The notes beneath the pieces were generated by a model. It was not told the origin of the DNA and ran no database searches. It saw nothing but the letters and a program-made list of their open reading frames with translations. A stretch of 64,000 bases of DNA, taken from contig NC_134281.1 in assembly GCF_949628215.1 (NCBI RefSeq), positions 40,036,512 through 40,100,511 of the forward strand. The letters are read 5' to 3'. Below are positions 25,628-55,858 of this stretch, in pieces. Each line of letters starts with the position of its first letter. The first letter of the stretch is position 1. The translations under genes and the position numbers were made by a program. This DNA is from Phalacrocorax aristotelis. Lineage: Eukaryota > Chordata > Aves > Suliformes > Phalacrocoracidae.

Positions 25628-25806
25628 TGCGCCGCCGCCCGCTCCACTGCTACAAAAACATCGGGGAGAGGAAGAGCGCGTTAGGCTCGAGCAGCTCCCC
25701 GCCGCGCCTCCTGCCGCTGCCGCCTCCGGCCCGGCCCGGCCCGGCCCAGCCGCCGCTGCCGCCGCCGCCGCACAGGAAGGGCCGCCCGCCCGCCGTCCCG
25801 CCTCAC

Positions 25807-26000
25807 CAGCCTGCCCGGGCCGCAGTATCCCACAACCCACCGCCGCCGTCCCCCGCGCAGGCGCACGGCGTCCCGCGCCCGGACCCACGCAGGCTCACAG
25901 CCCGCCGCCCGCACCTCGCCGCGGCGCCTGCGCATGCGCCTGGCCCCGGCCTCTCCCGGGAACGCGCGGAGACGACGCGTGCGCAGCCAGGCCCCAGCTC
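25807..26000 (-). other. SRSF11: Possible SRSF11 non-coding first exon (5' UTR); right end only approximate
   Basis: On the minus strand a consensus donor (GCTG|GTGAGG) ends at 25,807. A pyrimidine-rich acceptor (TTTTTGTAG, with a CAG three bases later) lies at 25,651-25,647, 20 bases before the start codon. Together they would remove an intron of about 155 bases within the CpG island. The transcription start is not visible; the upper limit is a guess from the island and the NRF-1-like sites. Confidence 0.4.
25929..25940. promoter_or_regulatory. NRF-1-like site 1
   Basis: TGCGCATGCGCC, an almost perfect palindromic NRF-1 consensus, about 300 bases upstream of the SRSF11 start codon. Confidence 0.6.
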
Positions 26001-26033
26001 GCGCGAGGTGGCGGGTGGAAACGCTCCCATTCC

Positions 26034-26045
26034 GCGCATGCGTGC
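26034..26045. promoter_or_regulatory. NRF-1-like site 2
   Basis: GCGCATGCGTGC; matches the core GCGCATGCG of the NRF-1 motif. Lies 94 bases beyond site 1. Confidence 0.5.
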
Positions 26046-26074
26046 TAGCCGCGCGTTGCGCGCGGGATGCACCG

Positions 26075-26084
26075 TGCATGCGCA
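26075..26084. promoter_or_regulatory. NRF-1-like site 3
   Basis: TGCATGCGCA, within GTGCATGCGCAG; one mismatch from the canonical NRF-1 core. It is the third in a cluster covering about 155 bases. Confidence 0.45.
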
Positions 26085-26330
26085 GAGCGGGAGCGGCGTG
26101 AAGCGGGAGGCCTGCCTCTCGCCTCAGGGCTGAGGGCCGGGGGTGCTCTCAGGCCGCCGGGGAGTGTTGCGCTCAGGCTGTCTTTTGTGCCGGTAGCATG
26201 AGAGCTTGTCCCGGCGGCGGGTGAGGTTCCAGAGCACTGGTCAGTTTTCAGAGGGGCGGATGGGCCTCAGAGGCCTCAGCCCTAGCTGGGCTGGCGCGTT
26301 GGTAACAGTGCCCTGCCCGAGGTGTTCCAC

Positions 26331-27559
26331 ACGGGCTCGGTGATGCTGCCTGCTCCTTCAGAGCTGTAAACTTAAAATTGCCGCGTTTTAGACAGCCTAG
26401 ATAAATTGGTATGTGGATTAATTGCACTCACATAGAGATGAGCAGGATGGGTATTTGGTTGCCTGGATTTGCTGAGGTGAATGCACTTTGCCCTCTACAT
26501 TTTCACCTCTATCGCTCCTGATATCAGACTGTAAATAAAGCAATTGGTTATTGCCAAAGTCCATAAAACCAATTTTTAAGTAATGATGTAATCATTCCAG
26601 AAACTTCACTCCTATCCCCCATTGTTCCCATCTGTTGCCATGATTTCTGCCTGTTACAAACCAGCCTCAGCTTCCTTAACTCCTGCCCTTCCAAACACAT
26701 ATTTCTCTTATGGGAACAAACATAAACTTGACTTGGAGTCCTCATACAAAACTCAGGGATTTCCAGCACTTTATTTGAACACTCGGTTGAAATACCCAGC
26801 ATTTTTTTAAAGAGTGCTGCCTGGTGACTCCCAAAGAGGAAAAAAAAAAAAGGAATTAAAGAATAAGTGGTAAAACCTGAATGAGGCCAAAATCCTTAGT
26901 CTTGAGCTAGTGCCTAAAGCGTGACAGTAGCTTGAATCACATATTTATTTACCTAACATGGTATTTGGCCCATAACTACTTAATTTCAATGGAACAACTA
27001 GCAGAAGCTTTTTTTCAAAAAGGGTAGTGTTTGAAACACAAACCTGGTGTTTGAAAAGAGCTACAGCTAAAATCTTAAGTGACACTCCTTTTTCATAATT
27101 TTCTTCTCACCAGGAGCTGCTGGTAGGATCATGCAGTCATCGATCTGACCCACAGATTAAACGGTAGAAGCTGTGATGGGTCTTTATTAATCTCAAGTAT
27201 TGGTAGGCAGCCAGAATTTTTCAGTCTGTAATATTTTTATTCAGTTTGCAAACTCTGGACTAAAGGGAAAAGGAAAAACAGTAAGTTGATACGGGGTGCA
27301 CAGCTGATGTGTTGCTGAGTGTCGTAGTAAGAATTTGATGTCCTAGGTTGTGTTGTCAAATGGTTTCTAGCCTTGCTGCGTTCACAGGCTGTGTGGATTT
27401 GCACCAAACGTTCAGACTGCTCTTGAGGGAAGCGCTGCTGCTGAGGGGAAGGGAGTTCTCGTTGGGCCTCCCATTTGTTGGAGGGAGTCATGGCCCAAAC
27501 TGCAAGCCGACCTGGATGATTAAAGACCTGTACGGTCCAGCGGTGGGCTCAGATCAGTA
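26331..27559. other. Spacer between the two divergent CpG islands
   Basis: AT-richer sequence between the SRSF11 and LRRC40 islands. Contains an 11-base poly(A) run near 26,840. No exon, repeat or RNA gene was recognised. Confidence 0.6.
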
Positions 27560-46339
<18,780 letters not shown>

Positions 46340-46962
46340 TACAACACCTGCGTCCTTGGCGGACTCGGGAATCGAAGTACAAGCAAAGCATTACCCTCTC
46401 CAACCAAATGCTGTATGGTTTTTCTGCCTTCCACCTTCTCTCAACCGTTTGTTAACCTGGCCTGTGCCACAAAGTACTTACAGTCCTGCGTGTAGGCTGC
46501 ATGCTAAGAAAGAACTCGCCTATGAACTGTTTTCCCCTCGAAGTTGCATGTTTCAAGAGTGTGTTTTACAGTACCATAATCTGCGTTTACACTTTTTGTA
46601 ATGAGGAATGCCACTGAAAGCTGCCGTCAGTAATAGTGACAATGGTTTTTTTACAATTAAGCTAATTTTTAAAAGAATTGTCAATATCAAAGTATTTATG
46701 CGAAAGGCAGAAGTAAACACTTTGCTTTTTGTACGCCTGTTTTATAATCTCCCGTAAGGTATTTAGTCTCTTCACTGCTGCCTCAAAGAATTAGTTACTT
46801 GTCGGTGTGTGATAAAGTGCTTGAACCCCCAAACTGCGTGGCGGGGAGGGGGGGGCGGCAGGCGGTGTCCTGCCAGCTGCGCTCACGGCTCGCGTAACAG
46901 CAGCACAACGTGGCTGATGGTGGTGCTGCACTGAAATAATAAACGTTTCCTGTTGGGTGTAT
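46340..46962 (+). other. LRRC40: LRRC40 3' untranslated region
   Basis: Non-coding sequence from the stop codon to about 20 bases past the polyA signal at 46,938. Contains a G-rich block near 46,840-46,865. Confidence 0.75.
46938..46943 (+). terminator. LRRC40: LRRC40 polyadenylation signal
   Basis: Canonical AATAAA followed within 15-35 bases by a GU-rich element (GTTGGGTGTATGTTTTGAGG). A second AATAAA near 47,578 could give a longer form. Confidence 0.8.
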
Positions 46963-48559
46963 GTTTTGAGGGTTTTTTTTTTAAGCCTACGCTATAATCA
47001 AGTTTTCTAGCCAGTAACATCTGGCTACTTTTCATTGTTTATTTAAACACGTTTCCATGGCCTGAAAGTGATACCTTTGTAAATAATAGTAACGCATAGG
47101 GGATATTAATATAAAAGGAAGGGCTGCTTGATGCTGCTCGCCCGGTGACTGCAGATCCATTGCTTTGCTGCTGGGCTGTTCCAGGCTATGACCGGGGGCG
47201 TGGAAGTGATGCAGAAACCAGCTGGGTTGCCACTGGGGGAGGTTTGGTTGGTTTTTAATCCGCAGCGAGCACTGCCACAAGCACACTGCCAAGCGGCAGC
47301 TGCCTGTCCTTACGGCCGCTTCCCTGTCCGTAGGGCGTGGGGGGCTGCAGGCGAGGTGTGCGCAGGGCCCGCAGCCGCACCCTGAGCAGCACGGGATGGG
47401 TGGCCAGGCGTGACGCTGGGCCAGGGTCGCCGCGTTGCTTCTGGCTCTGGAGCAGCGTCACCAGTGGCTCCCCAGTACCGCACTGTCCGCTCCTGCCAGC
47501 AAACGGGATTTACTGCTGTCCCACTGTACGACCACAGTGGCTAACTGCAACCTGCTGACAACTTTGCATCTAAAATTTAAATAAAGCCAAAGCTTTCAAG
47601 TAAAGGGCATCCTCGGTGAACATTAGGGACAGACACACACCTCACGCTCCCATTCTGTTCCATTCAGCCTCTCTATGATGGCGGACATCGACTGGGTATG
47701 TGTTTAGAAGGAGAAAAATACGTCTAACAAACAGCAGCATTTTCCTTTCTGTAACACAGCAAAATTTAATATGGTTCAAAGTTAAACTTCCCAGGTTTTT
47801 AACGTGTCTGGACTTAACATAAAATATGCTTACTCAGCCTCAGGGTCTTCAGCTTTAGTGTGCGCCTTTCAGCACACGGGAGGATGTATAAGGCCCCCCA
47901 TGCCCCGCTGTGCTGGGCTGCGGCCCTGGTGGAGGCGGCCCAGAATGGGCCAGCACGGCTGGAGGCACCGGGGCCCTCAGGCCTGGCACGATCCGGCTCG
48001 AGCCGGAGTGGGACTGGGCGGGGGGGGGGTGTGGGGGGAAGGGAACGGGCTACCTGATGGCATCTGTGTGCAGAATAATGGCTTGTTGGAGCTTGAACAA
48101 GAGCTGTTCTGTAGTGACTTGGCTGATGGAGCTGCTGCTCTCTCTCACACCCCACCCCCCCACCTGTCTTTTGTTTCCCTGGCTTCCACAAGGCATGTAC
48201 ACCCAAAAAGCAGCAAATGCTCAGCTTTTATTTGCAAGCTTGCAGTCGCTCTTCCTCATATTTGAGGTCTCACCAGTAGCTATGGCTGAACAAGGGAAAC
48301 TGCTCAGTTTTCAAGTCCTTTTCTGACATATCTTGTCACTAAACGGCGTCTTTCCCTCAACCACGGCTGTGTTGGGTGGTAGATGCCGTGGCGGTTCCTG
48401 ACGCTGTACGTTACCTGGCTGATGAGAGGGTGTCGGTCCCAGAGACCTGCACCAGTTTCAGAGCGATGGGGCGGTTACAGCCCTCTCGCTGCCCGCAACT
48501 TGCAGAAGAGGGTTTTTGGAAAGCTCAAATCCTTTCCAGTAGTAAAAGATGACAGAAAG
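46963..48559. other. Convergent spacer between LRRC40 and LRRC7
   Basis: Lies between the LRRC40 polyA site (+) and the inferred LRRC7 polyA site (-). Contains GC-rich patches at about 47,290-47,460 and 47,890-48,040, the latter with a run of ten G at 48,020. No exon or repeat was recognised. Confidence 0.55.
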
Positions 48560-51500
48560 TAATTACAATAAGGTGACATTTTTATTATTTATACAATAAA
48601 GAGACCTTTTTTATGTTATTCAAAACACTTTTTTTTAAATACTGAAAAAGTTGGGTACACCAAAGCCGAAAAATGGCTCTGCTATACACTGCACAGCATT
48701 GTTTTAGTCCCTGTATTTGTTTTATGTACAGAAGCATCTGCAAAATGCATTCTAAACACAATATGCACCTTACGGATAAGTGTCATACATGAAATAAAAC
48801 CGGAAGGATACAACCTGCGTGTGCAAATGAACTAACCATATAATTGATTGCACTGAATCAATAGATTTAAAATATAGTTTCGAAGTACCTTTTTGCACAT
48901 AAAATGAAGCAGCTTTCAAGTTCAGTAAGTCTTTATACTGCAAAAAACATTAAGTACATTCACAATCTATGTTAATAAAGTAGTAAATAGTTCTTCAGTC
49001 AGCTTTATTTACATTAATACTGTAACTAAACTGAAAAGTACAGTTAGTCATTTGTAATATAGCAATCTTTTAACACATACAAAAATGACCATTTTTCTGT
49101 ATATAATTTAAGCTCAAAATCACAATTATCTCAAAATATTAATTACAATACAGCCATCTCCATCATAATTAAACATGTCTTTTATAAAATGGTAAAATTT
49201 TTAATAAAGTAAGCTGTTGGTTCTGAACTGGATACAGTACTCACAAGTAGAAAACTGAACCAATGAGCGCGTTGGTTCTGCCCGGGGGCTGGGGCAAAGC
49301 CACGCGTGCCAGCAAAGAGACAGAGAAGGCCCCAGTTGACGGCGATGAAGCCTCTTGTGCTGCAGGGCTGTGGCTGGGTTGGTGGTGCTGCAGAAAACGC
49401 CTTACAAGGGCCGTGGAAAGTCGTATGCAATGCAGTGATGTCATTCACTTCCAGAATATTTGCTGGAATCGTCCAGGAGGAGGATTGGCAAAAGGCTTTG
49501 TTGTTGGTTTTTTTTTTTTAGGAGAGGCTATTGAAATGCCACGATTCACTAATATTGTCTTTTGACATTCGCTTTCCATGCTGGTTGCCGTTGGCTGCCC
49601 CGCACGCCCTCCGTGGGGCAGAGCGTGGGCGGCCCTGCCTGGCCTCTGGGTGCCACTGCCGCGCCGCACACGTGGCTTGATGCCCGCCGTCACACATACC
49701 CGAACCACAGGTGTTAAAAAAAAACAAAACCCAAACCATCAATTAATTCATATCCTATCCAAACTACTGGCCTGAAAGTTGTATCGTTACGTTGTATTCC
49801 ACTCACACTGGCAAGACTGACAAGTGAACTAAATCCTTAGGTCTGATTTGCCTGAAAATGACGTGGTACGTCTTTGTGCACCTGCTTGAAGTGAAATGTT
49901 TTGAAGGCAGAAGACTGGGGGAAGAGCGCTGAGGCAGGATGGGGAGTTGGTACACGCTAGCCCACGGGTAGGGAGCTCAGACTTCAGATAAAATGTTATT
50001 CTCATTTGGAAATTCTAAATGTAAAATCCCACCAGTTAGTTAAAAATCCTGCTAAGGTAGGGGGTGACTCCGCAGCCCACGGCTGAGGCTCACCCCCACC
50101 TCTGCCCGGTTATGAATCTGGGGAGACGGATACTCGTGTCCAACCCTACTTGTCCTTCAAAGGGCTCGCCTGGCTGTGCGGGAGGGGGGTAGCGCTACGG
50201 CGCCACGCAGCACCCCACCTGCTCGTGAGCGTAGCTTCCGTGGAGGAGCCCGGGCAGCACGGACCCCGAGCGCTAACCCCGCTCCCTGCGCGCACCGGGC
50301 ACAAACACCCGGTACCCGGCCAACCCGGCACCGCCCCCGGCTTGCCTCTTGAGACCAGGTCCCGCGCCTGAGCAGGTTGAAATGTACGGTTTTTCACTTC
50401 ATACTGTCTTTGCATTTACTGTTGCATATATCTCCATCAGATATATACATATATACATGCGTAGCTATAAATAAGCATTTTTTTTTGATTGCATAAGGTC
50501 ATTAAATGCTATATTACAAGCCAGGGAGGTTTAACCAAGGACATCTTTACATTCAAAGTGCTTACTAGCAACAGTGAACCAATCTCCTGAACATTTCATG
50601 CTGTAATTTTTAGATTTTTGGCTCATGAAGATTAGTGGTATTCTATAAAGTTAGTAATTTCACTTTTCAGGTGTTCCTATAAGAGCTAAAAATACAACTG
50701 TTACAGCAATGTTTCCAAGGTCTTTCCATTCCTGTTCAGAAAAGGCCACCCTGGAAAAGCCTCGGCAGTCCTTCAGGCTGAGGGTTCCCAGTGAACCCCT
50801 GGAAGTTGTTACAGTTGCTGTCCCGTGGACACACTGCACTCAGCGTTCGGAACTTACCCCTCGGCTCGGCTCCCGGCTGTCCCTCACACCCTCAGCTCTG
50901 TCCTGCCCAGGCACCGCGCCGAGACAGCGGCCAGGCACGGCCACCCCTGGCTGGCACACCTTGTCCCCCTCCGGAGCTACCCTAGCGCCACGGAACAGAG
51001 GTGCAGACGTGGACGTGTTAAAAAAGATATCTTGGAAAACATCAAACCAGAGTTGAAGATGTTCAACAATCGCTGTTATGAACAGCTGGCTTCTAAATAT
51101 CATAGTTTATCAACACCCAGATTTAAACTGCAAGCTGTGAATGGGATAACGGGTAAATTATCAAGCCTAGAGAGTCCTGCAGGCCTCCCGGTCTCAACGT
51201 TTTTCTCAAAATAAGAAAAGCATTTTGGAAGCAGCTGTTTTCCTCTTTTTTTTTTTTTTCCTTTTTTTCTGTATTTCCCTTTCTTTTTTCCCCTTAAGAG
51301 CTGCCTTGTAACATGACTGCAGAAAAGCAAACGAGTTCCTGCTGGTCTGGCCGCTGGGTTTTCAGCACACCTCGTACTCGGCAGCAGAGGCCCCGCAGTC
51401 GGTTCCGGGGTACGAGCGTAGCACAGGAATTGGAGCTCTGGCACCAACCACTGAGCTCCTTAAAACTTGTTGCTAAATGAGGAAAAGGGAATTACATCAC

Positions 51501-54500
51501 AGGCCTTCTTTTTTTAACCTAACCCTTCCCTGAGGATCGTTAGTGAAGTGTTTATTGCGTGGGAAAAAAAAACACACATAAAAAGGCCGGACTGCGGCTC
51601 CCAGCTAACAGCCCTGTTGCCGGGGGCACGCGCGCTGCAGCACCACAGCGAAAGCCTGGCCGAGCTTCCCCAGGGTACTCCTCACACAGGCAGTACCAAA
51701 ATGCCCCTTAGGAGCTTCTGAAAGATACCGAGCGTGAGCGCCTAGCACCTGTACAGTCAGTGTGGGAGAACAGCTGCTGCGTTCGGGAGTGCTGAATGGC
51801 CTGGAGAAAGGAAACCGCCTGCGTTCTGAGACTGTGTGGGCTGGATCAAAATTCATTCACACCCATGAAAGTGAACCCACGCGTGGGATTCACCTCAGGG
51901 TGAGCTGCCACCTGCCTCCAGCACTCGCCATCTAATCGTACTGAGTTAAAAAAAAAAAAATCCTAATTACGTTTAACACATGCACGTAACCTGGTACCCG
52001 ACCGGCAAACCGGGTTGTGCGTGAGAGGTTACAGGAGACCTTCCAGGAAAGACAAAAGGCGCAAGTTATTTTGAAGCACTGATGGAAAAATCCCAAGTAG
52101 TCCCATTAATTTTAATTGCTCATGATACTAGAGCTAGTTAAAAAATCATTTTAGCCAATCTGGACAAAAATAACACCAAAAAGAAAATATTTGGCATTTT
52201 TTGGGCAGTGGGGATTGATGTTAAAGTTCCGCTACTGTATGTTTCAGCTGGGAGTCCAAACTCTCCCTCTAAGCCCCCTTCTAGGGTCAGCAGGAGTTTT
52301 GACTAAGCTAAGGAGTTAAATGTGAAATTCTACTGCACTAACACAGCCCCGACTGATTATGCCACTGCGCTTTAGATCTAATAAACTCAGCATGCAGAAA
52401 AAAACCCGAGCACAAAATACGGTATTAACAAGCACTAAAGCTCACTTGTTTTTTTCAGTTTACCAATTTTTACCTTTAAGTTGTGATCTTGGTTCCAGGC
52501 CCTAAGGCAGAGCCCTCCTCATCGTTCCTATATCTGCAACTCCCTACCACATTTTTAGTGCTACGTACATAAGATGTATATTTAATGCTGCCCAGGCCTC
52601 AGGAGTCTGTCTTGTCATTCTGCTTGCAGGGGCGCGGATGGGCGCATTGGGCTCTGCACGATGGCATCAGACAGCGTTACAGCATGATTCAAAGCTGCCG
52701 TAGTCATTTACTCCATGTTCCTGCCCGAAGCAGAGTCACGGGACGGGTTGCTGAGCCGGGGAGCTGTGCTGTCACGACATGCCCGTGGGGTGTGTAACAC
52801 CAGACGCGCTGGTACTGGCTGCGCCGCCGCCTGGGTGCGCGTGTGGTCCCATTCAGGAGAGTGATTTTCTGCATGAAAAGCCAAAGGCAGCTCCACAGAG
52901 GAATTTCGGTGCATAAATGCCCATTCAACATAATTAACTGAAAGCTACGTAGGCGTCTACAATTTTCTGAACATGATGTTGAATAAACCCTTATCTCTCT
53001 TTTGAAATGGCAATGAGGATATAAGAATGGAAATTTTGGCCTCTGAAATGCCATGGAACGTTAGAAAAATTTTGGATGGGCTCTGCCAGAGCCTGGGTGA
53101 TTTGTTGGCATGTTACAAAATTACACCCCTGTGATGGAAAACTGAAAGCTGAAAAAATTGAGCAAATCGCAATCCAAAACCAAATCGTGTGAATGCAGCA
53201 AGCTTTTTCAGCTTGTGATATCAAGATGATTTTCATTTACTGAAAGTATTAACTGTTTCAATTTATGTTCTGAATATCATAAAATCATTTATTCAAATCG
53301 TAAACTTTAGGATTAGCCCCAGCTACGACTCACTGTGGCATCTGGAGGTGTGTGGCCACTCCGGTGGTGCAGAAGCTCTTCCGGTAGGACTGCTTGCACG
53401 GATAAAGTAAAATTAATGTGATATGGGAACCTGCTCAGTTGGCCTGGCATTCATGTTTCATAAATATTTATACTAATAAACTTAATTGTTCCTGTTGATT
53501 GAGGACAAAAAGGGAGATGCCAACAACCAGAGCACGGGACTCACAGGCAAATGGAGAGGTGTCACTTTCCAAACGATTGCTAAAGCAATCCCTTAGTGCG
53601 GCCAAGCCCAGGGCTGCAGCTCCGCTCTGACCCAGCACGTGGGCTGCAGTGCCACAGCCCAGCCAGACTCTACTTCTCAGCAGTTGCTATGCAGTTTAAA
53701 AAAAAAAAAACAAAAAAAACCCAAAGGAAAAAAATCCAAACAGTTAAAAAGCTGGTGCTTCATAATACTGTTAGAGGAGAGTTCCTACTGTACTAATTTG
53801 TCATTCAATTTTTATGTACGGGGTACTTTCTCTCTCCTTTCCTACGTCCGCAGGCGGTCTCCATAACACCACCCTCTCCCAGCAGGCGAACCCAAGCGAT
53901 TGCTAGGCATTTTGTAACCTCAGCAGATTCCTCTCCCATGAATTCGTCTGGTTTTCCTGGAGCCTGGCGTAAGCCCCCTGCGCACGAAACCGCCTGTGCA
54001 GGAACCGCCTCCGAGTACGGGCGGTTTCAGTGACGGCAGGGACACATTGGCCAACAGGAATGCTGACAGCACCTGTCGTAGCTCAGCCCTTCTGCCTACT
54101 CTACACAAGACTGCAGCAAAACTCCACAAAGTATATTTATACCTCTGTGGGAGAAACATGAGGTCCACACAGCAGACAGGGCTTTATACGTGACAGCAGT
54201 ATCGTCTTTTGACGTTTAGCTTAATTTGAAGTATGATTACCTCGGTCAGTGTGCACTTGATGAGAACAGAAGAAAGGTTTAAGACTTTCTAGAGGCTCTT
54301 GCAAGCAGAAAAGTAAGATGTTCCTGGTGGTGCCCACGTGCTATAGCTACGCTCCTCTGACCTGGGTTTTTCAGGGTGTTGCTAATCCAGCTGGAAAAGG
54401 TGCGGGTGAGCCTGGCTCTCCCGCAGCACGTCCCGGCTCTCCCCGCAGTCTATTGCCATCGGTGTCACTCCGGTCAATGGAAACTGGATCCCATGAAAAA

Positions 54501-55750
54501 ATCTCACGGGAGGTTTTCTTACGTTTTCCCGTCTTGCTGTCAGTTATGGACATGACGGACACTTGAACTGCTGAACCAAAGGCAGTTTTGCAAAGTTCTG
54601 TGCTGTCAGTGTTCTCTGTTGGGGACAGCACCAGGACCTTTACCTTAACAGTTTTCAAAGTGCATACTTCCATGGGAAAGCTTTTCCAAAGCTCGCTCAT
54701 CACCATTTGCTGCTCCCCCTGTGATGCATCATATCTTAGATTAAACCTGCTCCCATTAATTTTAAAGAGACTATTACTCAAATAAAGGATTGTATAAAGG
54801 TTAAAGCCCCACTGGTAGCAAATGTAGTGAGCAGGGGCTAGTACAACCTGGACCAGAGTGAAAATGCAGAACAATGTAAGGCTGGAGAAATGGGGAATGC
54901 AAGTAAAGGGCCTATAATTTTAAATTAAAAAGTTAAATAATAAAATTAGCAGCAACAGAAGCAGCTTTACTGCCACCCATCACGACCTCCTTCCAGTGAT
55001 GAAGCACACCTGTCTAAACTCACTGTTCGTCCATTTGGTGTGTTCACATGGAATCAACTGAATGTGTCAAACAAAAGGACGTTAACCAATTTTTATGTAG
55101 GTTGCTTGTATCTAGGTCCCAGAGTTGACAGTACAATTTATTAAGTATCTCACCCTGTATAGTGACATTTTTACTAATTAATATGGAGCCAGCTATACAC
55201 ACTGCATATGTACAGGTATTTTCATAAGGCATATAATATCTTTGCATTGAAAATAAATGAACATTATTAAATTTAATTTAATATATACTTTCTTCGAGGT
55301 GTTTATGAAAATATTTTTTTCTCTATATTTTTGTATGTGACATGATAGAAATATTTCATGGGAAGTACAGGTTAATATATTTTATCTTTATAAAGGCATA
55401 TACAACTTTGAGGCAGTGTTTCTGATGGACAGCAGAATTCCTAAAGAATTTGTATGTGCTTCTGTGTTTTGAAATCATATGAAATTGACCTTAAGAAGTA
55501 ACTTGATTAAAAAAACGCACCAATGCACAGCCAGAGGCTGACAATTAAAACTAATACATAGCCACATGAACCATATATTTATATAGTTAATATATTTTTT
55601 TCGAGATGATTGGTACTAACATATAGTATTATACATTTGGCACTACTGTTTGCCATTGGTCCAGCAATTGGCAAAAAATTTGTTTCCTATGTATAAATCT
55701 GTCTGAACATTAGATCTGGCTAGACATATTTACTATTTATAAAAAAATAT
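48560..55750 (-). other. LRRC7: LRRC7 3' untranslated region (probable, long)
   Basis: About 7.2 kb without exons between the LRRC7 stop codon and the distal polyA candidate. AT-rich blocks next to the stop (55,050-55,750) and at the far end (48,570-49,250) flank a mixed middle part with GC-rich patches (49,570-49,690; 50,150-50,370; 50,830-51,010). Two Pumilio-type TGTANATA motifs are present on the minus strand (49,006-49,013 and 55,207-55,214). Full extent is inferred; long 3' UTRs are common for synaptic scaffold genes. Confidence 0.45.
48581..48586 (-). terminator. LRRC7: Candidate LRRC7 distal polyadenylation signal
   Basis: AATAAA on the minus strand at the far end of an AT-rich block (48,570-49,250), followed by U-rich sequence. 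Other minus-strand AATAAA hexamers nearer the stop codon (about 53,288 and 55,137) would give shorter transcripts. Confidence 0.4.
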
Positions 55751-55858
55751 TTAGACAGTAAGCTCACGTTGAATAACTAGGTCTACTGTATTCTGGAAAC
55801 TCTTCAGTAGTAATACAGCTTTCTCATGTTCCATATGTACAAAACTATGTCCATTTGC
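55751..55858 (-). CDS. LRRC7: LRRC7 terminal coding exon
   Basis: Acceptor GTTACAG above 55,858, phase 0; 35 residues and stop TAA at 55,751-55,753. Encodes the last helix and strand of the PDZ domain and the protein end RELTV, itself a class I PDZ-ligand-like terminus (TV preceded by L). Confidence 0.96.
   Translation of the reverse strand, partial: ANGHSFVHMEHEKAVLLLKSFQNTVDLVIQRELTV

Larger units (their letters stand above)
25190..26330. promoter_or_regulatory. SRSF11: CpG island / SRSF11 promoter region
   Basis: Dense CpG and GC-rich sequence over and upstream of the SRSF11 start, with sharp AT-rich edges. It contains three NRF-1-like motifs (25,929-25,940; 26,034-26,045; 26,075-26,084). 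No TATA box was seen, as expected for a housekeeping splicing-factor promoter. Confidence 0.8.

Noticed and set aside
25496-26133. Long GC-rich ORFs on both strands over the SRSF11 promoter
   Set aside because: Low-complexity Ala/Pro/Arg/Gly translations in several frames at once are typical of CpG islands with few stop codons; only the RRM-coding end matches a protein.
47804-48326. ORFs of 130-153 codons in the LRRC40-LRRC7 spacer
   Set aside because: They overlap on both strands in a GC-rich patch, have no splice-site support and no recognisable domain.
54371-54874. Minus-strand ORF of 167 codons
   Set aside because: Lies in the inferred LRRC7 3' UTR. Composition is unremarkable, no domain was recognised, and no splice or initiation context was supported; probably chance.
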